A stretch of 64,000 bases of DNA, taken from the NCBI RefSeq assembly GCF_027596085.1, contig NC_072456.1, forward strand, positions 22,086,218-22,150,217, in the 5' to 3' direction. Shown here in pieces: positions 1 to 12,431 of the stretch. The DNA comes from Anoplopoma fimbria. Lineage: Eukaryota > Chordata > Actinopteri > Perciformes > Anoplopomatidae. The position numbers and the translations under genes were made by a program. Under the pieces are notes generated by a model that had not been told where the DNA came from, did not search any database, and saw nothing but the letters and a program-made list of their open reading frames with translations. Each line of letters opens with the position of its first letter. The first letter of the stretch is position 1.

Positions 1-989
1 TCCTGGTGCTCCGCTCTGTCATCACTCCACCATGCCAGCCATGCCAACAGTGCACTCACACAGGGAGGGCGGCTCAGTGGGCAGGGTGGGAAAGTGAGGG
101 AGGGAAAGAAGGGGGGCAGTTTAAAGGGAGTATGTGTGAAAGTGTTTTTGTGAGGCTGGAGGTATCTGCAGCTGTATCCTTGGAAAAAAGGTGAAGAGGT
201 GCACAAGTCTAGACTGTTCCATGTGACTGTGAATGTGTGTGGGTGTGTGTGTGTTTGTGCTGAAACAATAAGTCCATTTATCAAAGCTGGTTAACAGAGA
301 ATGATGCTGAAAAATGATTTACAATAATTGTGAAATAATGTTCAAAACTGTTCAAGCCTCTGTGTGAAGAATTTCTCATTTTTCTAAGCCCTCATTTTTA
401 AAGATATTATAGTCACATAAAAATGTATTAATTAAACAGAGTAATAACAACTATTTGCCAGTTCCAGCCTCTCAAATATGAGTTATTTTAGCTTTTATCT
501 TTAGTTTATATCATTGTAAATTTAATTTATTATGTATGAGACAAAATTAGCCATTTCAATGCTGTCTAAATATGCAAGGAGTTTTTTTGTTTTTTTTACA
601 CTTTATAAGTGACCAATTACTCAGAAAGTAATTACTGGATTAATCAAATCTTGTATGTTTTTTTGTAAAGCACTCATTAAAAAGGAAATGTTAAATCAAT
701 AAAGGAAGCCTTATTGTTTGTACATGGATCTATTACTGCATATTTGCTTGAAAAAGTGAAAGCAAAATTATGTAAACATGTCTACCAGAGCTTGTGTGTG
801 TGTGCATCTGTGTGTATGTGTGTGTGTGTGTGTGTCTCAGGTTATATTGCACATGGGTAATCCCCTAATCCTTTAGCTTTTCACTATGATGTTAGACACA
901 CACCTGTTGAAGTAACAGCCCTCAGCAGCCCCCTTCAATACACATACTGTACACGCACACACATATTCACGCCAGCACACACTCAGCAC

Positions 990-1082
990 CTGAGAGGAGG
1001 AGATCCTGCTTTCACCTGTGGATGAGAAAAAAAAGGTGGAGATCTCATATTCGCACTCATCACCGCTCAGTTGCACACACAC

Positions 1083-1133
<51 letters not shown>

Positions 1134-1284
1134 ATGTTACCTGATAGCAGAGTGCTTGACGGAGGCTCTGGCAGACTGCTAGATAAGCCTGGTCCGGCGG
1201 TGGGTGGTCCTCTTTCTCCGTATTGATGTTCAGGTAGTAACAGTTCTCTGTTGGAGCAGCTGCTGCTGGAGTCAGATGAGGTTA
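990..1284 (-). other. Antisense exon-like pair (possible nested or non-coding transcript)
   Basis: On the minus strand, 1284-1141 (144 bp) is bounded by a strong acceptor (ttgtctcttcctacag) and a strong donor (CAG|GTAACA). In the frame left open by that acceptor it encodes a Ser/Pro-rich segment that includes ELLLPEHQYGERGPPTAGPG. Then 1015-990 (26 bp) has its own acceptor (ttttctcatccacag) and donor (CAG|GTGCTG), and the phases join, giving GESRISSSQ. A second frame of the first block is open after an internal TAA and reads NCYYLNINTEKEDHPPPDQA. I recognise neither product. It could be an exon pair of an unknown antisense gene, an lncRNA, or chance. Confidence 0.25.
1074..1130. repeat. (CA)n microsatellite
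   Basis: A 57-bp CA tract with one CG interruption lies between the two antisense exon-like blocks. Confidence 0.95.
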
Positions 1285-2079
1285 CTGTAGGAAGAGACAA
1301 CAAAGGTCACTCAGAACTCTCATACTGTACTCACTTTAATGTACTTAACACAGGGTTTGTTGTTGTTGTTGAGAGATCAACACAAGAAACGGTTCATTCA
1401 CTCTCAAGTTGCAAACGGAAACTGCTCACAGACCAGAGATGGAGTCAAAGAGACAGAATTATCTCAGTTATTGTCAGCCTGGGACACATTTTCCATAATG
1501 ATGTTTGATGAGTTTCAAATATTTGGCACTTCTCCACAAAGTAAAAGCGAGCACCAAAATTGAGCTTGCTTTGGCCCCTTGACTGTGTGTCAGACACCAA
1601 CCTTCTTTACTTCATAGTGTTCTCATTCATGCATTGCTTTAACCCTTTTATGGTGTAGAAAGAAATTAGAAACACTTGAACAAATAGCCGATTATTTATT
1701 TTAAAAGAATTGGCGTAGGTGCCACAGAATACTAGGTGCATGTTGATAAAACTTTCAACAATTTAGTTTTGTTTTTAAATGATTTTTGAATTCATCCACC
1801 ACAGTTGAACAGTTCACAGATTTCTGCAAGAAACGACTCCCTGCCAAAAAAGCCACAGCACTCGATATCAGACGTTTGCCAGCAGAAGGCTAACTACCCA
1901 GTTTATAAAGGCAGCAGGTAATTTATAAGAAAACTAGAATGGCACTCTGGTTAAGGGTTAGGTTATGGTTGTAGTAAAGGTTGGGGTTAGACATGTAGTG
2001 GCCACGGCTACGGTTAGGGTAAGGCTCCAGAAAATGAATGCAAGTAAATGCAGTGTCCTCCTAAGTGACTTAAACTAGG

Positions 2080-2187
<108 letters not shown>

Positions 2188-3623
2188 GAAAAGCAGACGG
2201 CTGCACCATGGTGCATTCACTTGCTCCTCGGACGGTCACATCCCCTGAGAAGTCGTTCTTTTCCGATTTCTGTGTGTTCATAAGCTTAAAGCAGTATTGT
2301 GGAAACAACATAATTAGTTTTCTTAGTTTTAAGTTGTTTCAACATGATGGGGCATTCTCATGAATTTTCCTTATTTGGGAATTCATGTTTTAGATTATTC
2401 CAACACCACATGAATGCAGCACAAATGCACAAATCTCGCAGGGTTAATTAAAGTGAATAATAATGTGTTTACCGGCATTGAATCTTTTACTGGTACGGAG
2501 CACCGGACTGTACCGGCTTATTTTTAGCCCAGAATCAAGCATTATAATGATTATAAAAAACAAGACATTGTTTGAAAATACCAAGAATTATCCTTTTGCA
2601 CAACGAAAATGATTGACTGATTAAAGACCACCTCGTGAATTGATCTGACCTCATCCTGGCAATTAACAACTCCTGTACATGAAAAATCAATGTGGCCCTC
2701 TCCAAATGTCAGTGCTTCCTTGTTGATGTAGAAGAATAGATATGATGGTTTTGCTGTTATTATACATACTTAAATTGGACATGCTGTAATTACTCTCTGT
2801 TGAAATAGCAATTAAAACTCTACTTGGTGATCTTGAGCACCAGGGAGCAGAGACAAACCGATACTGAGTTTTGCTGCTGTATATTGGCCTTTTAGCTGTA
2901 GTTTGGTTCAACAAATCCTGAGGAAAATACTGTTTCTGCATATATGTCTCTCCACCATGTCATGCCTGACTATATCTTTTCTGAGTTGAAGTGCTTGTAG
3001 TGTGTTTCATGGTTTCATATGTTCATCTTGATGAAGTCAAAATTCAATCGCACAGCCCACAAACCAAACAGGAAAAAAGGCAGAAATAAACTCCAGTTCA
3101 TCGTTGATTCTCAGTGGGATTTGCAGCTCTATTTTCATCCATAACAACAAACATTGCAACCACTTCTTCACATTACATTTCAGTCATTTGATTGTAATCA
3201 TACATTTCTAAATGCAGGTTTCAATGTAGATCATTATTCATTTATGTTCTTTTTTATCGTTGTGCTTTTCATCATCAGCTTTGTGAGCATGTGTTTTGTT
3301 TTGACAATTAAAAATCTATTCACTTTGATTGTATTTTGGTGGAAGTAAAAATCTTTCAATCATATATTTCAATTTTGCTAATTAAACCCAGATTTCAAGA
3401 TATTCATCTGCATGGTTGAATAAAACTAGAAGAAAGTTAGAAAATGTGTTCATTTGGAATTTGTGTGAACCGACCCCTTTAGATGTTATATATCCTATTG
3501 TCCTTTCTGTTAATAGAGGGGCTCAATGCAAGTTTGTTCCACATCATTTTTTTTCCCAAGCAGGTTTGAATATCACTAAAGACATATACATTTATTGACG
3601 TTTTGTTTCATTTTCTTCACCAG

Positions 3624-6600
3624 GGTCCTCCAGGATCTCAGCCCTCCCCTCACACGCAGCCTCCCCCACACAACCCCAGCAATCCCATGATGGGACCTCA
3701 CGGACAGGTAAGGTTTCTCACACTCACTCACTCACTTGTTCACTCGCTCACAACAGTATAAAAAACCAGCACACAGGTCGCTTGTTGTGCTGGCAGACAT
3801 GACAGGCAGCATCCACGGTGGTGGGTCGGATGAATAATTTAGCTGCGTTGGCCCCGCTGTAAGGAGCGGAGGTGCATCTGGAGGGCCTTCTCTCTCCCTC
3901 AGCCCAGCACTCACCATCCCATAGTCCATCAATACACCATTAATATTGCAGCGCAGCCTGACACGGTGCAGCTCTTTCCGTGCACGAACCCACCACAACA
4001 TGGTCGAAGGAGGAGCGGGAGAGGAGGAAAACGTAGACAGGAGAGTGAAAGAGAAGGAAGGAGGGAAGAGGGTTAAAAAGAAAACAGTAGTAAGTCAGTC
4101 CTCGCCTCAAGGGCTGATGGGATTATATAATTTGTCCTCTGCTTGCCCCAAACGCACACACACATACACCGACACACAAAACACACAGCGCATAATTACC
4201 ACTGAAAGCCAGTCTCCTGTTGTATTTGTGTTGTCTGTGCTTATCTCTGTGTGAAAATAATGATATGAACATTATTCTGCTCATGCTCCGTGACCAAAAC
4301 ACACAACTCTCACCCAATCGGCATTCAAATCAGCGTGTTTCCCCTCCATGCTGAAATAGTTGGATTAATTCTTATCATCTGACGCTGACATATGGCTCCC
4401 TGGATGTGGGTATTTGTAGTTGCAGCGGCGTCCTCTCATAGGTAATTCTGAAAACCATCTGTCTGGGGTGCGTTACATTATTCACTAGTTGTGCACAAGG
4501 CTGGCTCTCTGTGTGTGTTTGTGTGTGTGTTTGTTTGTGTGTGTGTGTCTCGGCCAGCCTGCTCTTGTCCCCTCTCTGCTGAGGCATCTATGTGGAATGG
4601 TGTCTTCTCTTTCTGTTCTGAATCACGGCATCCCGGCTGCATTATTGTAGCTCTGGTGTTTGGTGATACAGACATGCTGAGAAAAAAGTCCGGCACAAGT
4701 GCAGCTGCACAAAAAACAGACTAAACATTAAGATGTAGAACACCTCTTCTTCTGCTCGTACGACTTCATCCACCCCCATCCAACTATGTCGTGTTCTTGT
4801 TCTGCTCCACCTCCTTCCCTACTCCAGTCCAAGTTTCTGTCCCACATGTTTTCCTCCCTCGCTCTTATCTGTCCTCCTTTACCTTTATCCTAATGGATTT
4901 TACCACCTGAGGTCTTACTTTACTAAACTTAATGACACGCCCCTCTTTCTTGGTAAACTATCAGAGCTGCTACAAAACATTATTCTTTAACACAATAGCT
5001 CCCCCTGCTGACATGTAAAGATAACGCCTCCAAGTTGGTCAGGTTAACCGAGCCTTTTGTGCATCGTTTCACCTCCTACATGTGTGAGTGTTTTTTAGGT
5101 TTGTCTGTCATCCGAGGTAAACTTTCTAACTAACTCTATGTAAAAAGAACAACAGATATAATAAGGCAGTTCATGTTAAATTAACTTTTTATTATCATAA
5201 TATTGGGGTCATTAGTAGTCTGTAGAGATCTGCACTTAAAAAAAAACTATTTTATTTTGTAACCCCTTATTTAACCAGCTAAAATCCAATCTCTTTTGCG
5301 AAGGAAATCTTGCCAAGAAGGCAGCAAAGTTAAGCCTTGAGTGCACGTCATAACATCAATACAATGAAACAAATTACAGAGTAAAAACTTAAGTCCATCC
5401 ATCTGCAGAAGAGGTTAAATAGACCCAAATAAAGTACGATACATACTTGTTTGTTGTTAAAACTTCTGATAACTTTTGTTTAAAACTAGCGAGATGAGGG
5501 ACTGTAGGTTGGGTCTAGCCTGAAGATGATTCCAGGACAAAGAGCCATATAAAATATTTTTTCCAGGTGCAGGTAGAACCTTAAAGCTTACATTTATTGG
5601 ATTTAAGATCATAGGTATTTCAGACAAGTACAAACTTAGTGCCTTATGTTCATGGTAAACTGCCCATAATGGCATTAAAATATATATCAATGCTCCATTG
5701 TGTGCAGTGATGAATCCTATAGCCTGAGTTTGAAATATATGTCAAAGCAGCACGATAAAGAAACACAAAAGATTTATAGATGTGCAGTCGTTAAACCTGA
5801 ATTTAAAGGTGATTTGGATGTTAGCATAGCTGATAATGACAACGGTACGCTGAGGGATGTACACTGTGGTGGTTTGTGTATTTTGTAATTCATTCATTGT
5901 TTCATTTCCATCCAAGTCATTAGAAATCTGTTTAATGGCCTCGGGTGCATTCATTTTACCTTGTTAAAGGTTGTTCTGTTATTGAATCCATGGATTTCAG
6001 CTGCTGTCTTCTTAAATTAGACGCTGGATCTCATGCTAATCAATAAAATGTTTTGTTCCTCTCTATCCTAGAGTTGTTGGAATTGCACTTGAGTAAAACA
6101 TGGTCTCGGGCATATTTTAAAGCCCGTCCACCAAGAATTCTAACAAGCATTCCTCTCCTGATTATCCTGAAAGAAAATAATTGTAATGTCCTTCTCGCGT
6201 CCTTCCTGCAGCCATTCATGTCTCCGCGGTACCCAGGCGGCCCAAGGCCCGCCCTCCGTATGCCAAATCAGCCTCCTGGGAGCATCCCCGGGTCACAGCC
6301 TCTCCTACCAAACAGCCTGGACCCCACCAGACCTCAAGGTATTGACGAACCCGTGGTGTTATTGCAGAGATGCTGCGCTGTGGTTATCTCATATTAGCTC
6401 CTGAATGAGAACCTCTTTTATGTAATTGTTATTGATCCCAAACAGCGTTGCCTTTCTAACAAGCTACACTCTTGTGTTTCATCACAGGACATCCAAACAT
6501 GGGAGGTCCAATGAGAATGAATCCCCCGCGAGGCATGGGTGGCATGGGCCCACAGGTATGTACCAGCGACATTGCTCCGTCACTCGTGCAGGATCGCGTT

Positions 6601-7185
6601 AATAAAGTCATGACAGTGGGTGGTTCCCTTCAGCACCACCAGCCCACCGCACACCCACTCTGCAGCTGCCACACAGACAGCTTTGGTGCTCGCTGACTGT
6701 CGGTTTATGAACAAACCCAATGTTTGGTTGCCCTTCGTTAAAGGCTACCATTAAAAACGGCCATAATGTCAAACCAGCAGCCTATAAACGGCAACTACAC
6801 AACCCATTCTTCTTTGCAGAAGGGACATTTTAGATCTGCCAGCCTCGTAACTTTGCGGTTTAAATGTCAGAAGCGCTCAGATGATTAGCTTGGCTCCGAC
6901 CAGAGCTCACCCACCGCCAACGCCAGTCCTACATGTTAAATCCTACTTGCCGACTCCCACCTAGGGAGACAAACAGAGACACATTTTAAACCAAAAGAAA
7001 AACCCCAATGGTGCCAACTTTTGTTTTCCTTTTTATCACTTTCATTTTCGATGTGATTCCGTGTAAAACATAAGATGCTCGAACAACAGTGTCCTTTTGA
7101 GTTACCGTTACCAAACAGCTGTTTCATTCTGCAACCCATCCAGCTCCCGCTCCAACATCACCTCACACAAAGACACCAAACACAC

Positions 7186-7237
<52 letters not shown>

Positions 7238-7389
7238 CTCGCCCATCGGCCCCTCTCTGTGCCACCCTGGCTCGGTGACTTTGGCAGTGAACGCACCAGC
7301 AGCTGGTGTGGCATCTGCTCGACAAGTGTAATCGTCTGCTGAACAAAACTCTTCTTCTGAGTGGAGCTGCTCTCTGGCCTTCCCCCTTA

Positions 7390-7425
<36 letters not shown>

Positions 7426-9931
7426 GGCTCTATGTCTGTCTCATTCACACACACACACACACACACACAATAACACACATGTAGTGCCAGCCAAGCTCGC
7501 CTGCTGGGCAGCCATGAAAACATACACGCAAACACACAGAGGGGAGCGTAGACACAGAGAGGAGGAGACACACGCACCGCACAGACGTACACAAACACAC
7601 TCACACACACAGCTGTCCTCTTTCCACACACAAACCCCGTACATCACATAATTAAAGACTAGTTAGAGGGAGACATGACGGTCGCTGACCTTCATCGGGA
7701 TTCAAACCTTTAGACGGAGCAGGTGTGCTGACTGTGTGCTCCTCTCTTTGTGCAGAACTACGGCGGAGGAATGAGGCCTCCTCCAAACTCCATGGGGCCA
7801 GGGATGCCCGGCATGAACATGTTAGTAGATTTAAAATGTTTTGTGAATTCTGTTTTGTTTTGTTTTGACTGTTGTAGCTAACAGTTTTCTAATCACGTCA
7901 ATTGCTTTGGGGGATGTGGGGACGTGGCAAAAACCCTCACTGCATCAAAATAAAAAAAAACTACAATGACTATAGTATGACAAACTTGAACTCGCTGCAG
8001 CATTTGCTGTTGTTCACTTGTGTTTTTGCCCTTTTGAGCTAATTTGTTCTCAGCTCTCAGCGTAACGTAGGTGAGAAAAGATAATTACTATCACCAACAT
8101 GTTGTGGAAATCCTACTTCCCTTGTAATAAAAACAGCAGTAAGTTTAATGTGCTGTATCACATCTTTGAAATAAGCAGAGGTGGATATAGTACACAGATC
8201 TTTTACTTAACTAAAAGTAGCAACACCGCAGAGTAGAAATACGCTGTTTAAAATAAAAGTCCTGCATTGAATAGTACTAGCGTCAATATATACTTAAATT
8301 AAAAGTATCATCATGCAAAATGACCTATTTTGAAATGATGTATATTATAAGTCAATCATAATAATATTAATGCATCATAATTATATTTTGTACATTGTAT
8401 AAAGTAGCTAGTAACTGATGCTGTCGGATAAGTAAAGTGGAGTAAAAGTACCATATTTGCCTCTGAAGTGGAGTATCATGGAAATACTCAAGAAAAGAAC
8501 CACCAAATTGTACTCAAGTACAGTACTTCAGTAAATGGCCTTAGTTTCAGACTTTAGCTTCCATAAGCAAGCATCATATTGATAAAACTCTATTTCAATT
8601 TGGTTTAAACCTGAATTTACTAAACTGATATTAGTTTTTAATTGTGCAACAGAGCCGTGCTCAATTTTAAATCTGGATTCACTCATTTGTAAACCAAGTT
8701 TTGCTAAACTCTGATTAGAATAATCTTAGATTAACTTAATCCTTCTTGGTGCAACTCATCCTTACAGATCTATGCACTTTAAAATATGTGCTGCATTGAT
8801 ATACAAAATCATCACATGTACCATGGTTTGATGCATGCAACTTTGCCGTGTGCCAGTAATCTTCCATTAAACATCCTTCTCTCTGTCTGCATCTCCAGGG
8901 GTCCTGGAGGAAGAGGTCCGTGGCCGAACCCCAACTCCAACTCAGTGAGTCACTCTCTCTAACATCTTCGTCTCCTACATGACTGAGTGTGTTTACAATA
9001 ACTGAGTCTCATGTTTTGTTTCACCTTCGGGTCTATTCTCTCCACAGATAGCTTATTCATCTTCATCTCCAGGCAACTATGTGGTAAGTGTCCCGTCATG
9101 GACTCGTGTTCGACCACGGGCTATAAATTACCTGTCATGCGGTGATATCTAACAGGCACGCTGCCATCTAGATGCACTCAGCACTCATTTCTCTTCTGCT
9201 CTCGCTTCTTCACCCCTCAGGGCCCTCCAGGGGGAGGCGGCCCCCCAGGAACTCCCATCATGCCAAGCCCCGGAGGTGAGTTATACACTTCAGCTTTCCT
9301 TCTGGTTTCTACTTTTATCCTGCATTCACTGAACAAGGCCTCTGTCTAAGAAACATCAAACCATGTCTCTGTGACATTCACATCTCTCTTTAGGACAGAC
9401 AGGCAGTGATAGTACTCTAAATACTAAAGGAATTGAGTCTTTAGGAATGATTTTGTAATCATAAAATACTGATAAACTGGTTAAATACTGCACTGAGCCT
9501 AATTTGTGATGCATGCAGGATTTGGTTAGGTATCACGTTTGTTACAGTGCTTTCCAGTTTAGGCACATTTTGTAAATTATTCCAGTGTTGTTAGATGTGT
9601 CCTGTCATTGTCGAGACAGCTGTATAAAAAGGGAAGCAGAGGCACGTCAGTCTGCAATCAAACGAGCGATCCGTCTCCGCTTTGACCCATCAATCTAGTG
9701 TCTCTGTGGAGGATTATGGGAGAGAACAAAACGCTGTGGGCTGATATCCTGTGGATGTTCTGTTTCTGCTGGCCTGTGGAGAGCTCCTTTTTGTGTCCAC
9801 TATTTATTATTTATATACGTACCTCTATTGTGATACGTTGCCGGGGCAACCTTTTTGCACAAAATGCTCCTGCTCACACGTACACCGGGAGGGGAAACAT
9901 ATTTCCACTGCAGTCGCCAAGACTGTACGTG

Positions 9932-9998
<67 letters not shown>

Positions 9999-12374
9999 CT
10001 CCCACAAAAATGCACACCTCCCACTCAGCACTGCCCCCCTCCCCCTCCAGTCACGACAGCACAAGCTAGATTCAGGGACACTTACAGGCAAGATCTCTCC
10101 ACCACTTTGCACATACTGTATCCATCTCTTCCCCGGCCTTTCAATCTGGTATTCTTATTTTTTTTTTTTCCTGCTTTTCTCAGTCTTACACTCGCAACTT
10201 TCTGACTGCAATGTCAGATCAAGGTCACCTCATCCTTCTGAATCTTTTCAGGACACACAGACACACGAGGAGCGACACAGCATGTATTGGTTGTTGCCAC
10301 GGTGTCCATATAAGAACTTCTAATCTACTCATTGTAGGAATAAGAGTGAATTGGTTTCTTTTTTTATTACACATTGTAGATTGATTGACAGACAGATTCA
10401 CTGACAGTATATACTGGCACTTAAAGTAACACACTGGTGGTCCTCGTCCTGTGCAGCAGATATAAGAACATGTCTGGGCTCGAGCTGACTGAATTGTACA
10501 AATGGCAGAATTAAAGTGAAACATTGTCTAATACAGTGAAAGACAGTGCCACTCCAGCCGTTTCTATGCAGCTTAGCTCGTTATTTTCCATTCATTACAC
10601 CGTTCCATACCCCTAACCCAAATAATTTTTTGACATCTTTTTAAAACAATTGGGTATAAGAACAGACAGATATAACAGTGGGAGGGCTTTTCTGTGAGAA
10701 TGTCTATAAGTCTCTGGGAACAAACTGCTTTACAGTATTCTGATTTGAAATGTCATTCTTATTATTCGCAGATTCGACGAACTCAAGTGAAAACATCTAC
10801 ACAATGATGAACCCTATCGGCCCTGGTGGAAATAGACCTAATGTAAGTAATGTCATTTTGTTTGATTTTGAATTACAGTTAAAGGTACAGTGTGTAGGAT
10901 GTGGTTGAATTTGGCAGTGTGGTTGAAGTTTGCGAAAACACAACGATTCTTAGTTTCATTACTAATAAAAAAAATCTTCATTTCTACTAGTAGAGCTCAA
11001 GAGTGATGTTCCGGAAGTGAAAATCCCCTTCATAATAACTATAAGCCATAATGGCGTCCTTGTTAGATTTACCTTGAGCCGTGAGATTGTGAAATGATGG
11101 TACATTCTCCTGCAGAATCCGTATGATATCAACCTTTTTTTATGAAAAAACATGTTTTATTCGCAATGCCATGGAGTTGTACTACACAACCCACAATCCC
11201 AAAGTGTACCAGCAATGTCCCTGATTGGTGGAGCTCGCTGTTACCATGGAAATGCTTACAGCGGACATGCTGCCCTATAGTCTAGAAACGGTCTGGCTTG
11301 GGAACTTCCTCCTATATATTACAATAAATAGTTCACTGAAATGTGTTTATGACAACATTAAGGCGAGCCATAAGCCAAGCAGTTACTGAATATGTCCTCG
11401 TTATAGATAGAAAACATTTAGTGGAGATGTTTTTTGTGAGTTTCCAGAGGCGCAGAGGGCGCATACGCAATAGATTATGGGATGAGTAGTATAAACATCA
11501 TATAAACATCATATTTCCTTTTTCTTTTTTGCAAATCAAATGTTTCAGGATCTTCATTAGTGTCGTAGCTGGTTGAATAGTTCCATGCTTAAAACTTTTA
11601 AAACGAGAATTTCTGAAATGTCAATGATGTGATTGAATGAGAATTTCACTTCCGGGTCCCTTTTGAGCTCTATTGATCCCCCTAATGCAACACACTTTCC
11701 CTTTAATAAATTCCACCCAATATGTATTTGTCTAATCTACTCACCTGTCATGCTACACCCAAGCAGGGAAGCAGCGAGATAACTGACCTTTGTGTATTTG
11801 TCTTTAGTTCCCAATGGGACCCGGTCCTGACGGGCCCATGGGTGGAATGGGTGCTATGGAGCAGCATCATATGAACGGATCACTAGGTGAGTAACCAAAC
11901 ACAAAGCACAGTGAAAGCAGCATGTACTTAGCATAATCTCCAGAGTATATCCAGTGAAACCTGTTACTCTCTGTGAACAAAGACCTTTAGAAGTGAGAGT
12001 CTGCCCTCTCATGGCCGGTAGAGGAAGTGCTCTCCCTCCCCCTGTTATTGATCACAGCTAAAACAGATTAGTGGGGCAGTGAGCGGGCCAATTGATCCTG
12101 CAGACGGGTGAGACGTGATCAGTGGAGCCAGTGAGATTGTGCTCATCTGTGTCTGGAACAAATAGCCTAATTAAAGGCCATTACCTATGAGGGGGCAGGT
12201 TGTTCTTACTTGCACCAGATATCCTGAACTCATGTTGAATTAGCAGCAGGAACGCTGAGGATCACTTGACAGTTACCTCATAATGATTCAGGTTTCTTCT
12301 TTTTCCATTTCTGATCATAGGCTCTGGTGACATGGATGGGTTGCCAAAGGTAAGACTGACTGACTCTCAGTATA

Positions 12375-12431
<57 letters not shown>

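Noticed and set aside
7158..7631. 157-codon minus-strand frame rich in Arg/Glu and Cys/Val
   Set aside because: It is produced by (CT)n and (CA)n tracts within an ssbp4 intron and overlaps another open frame on the opposite strand.
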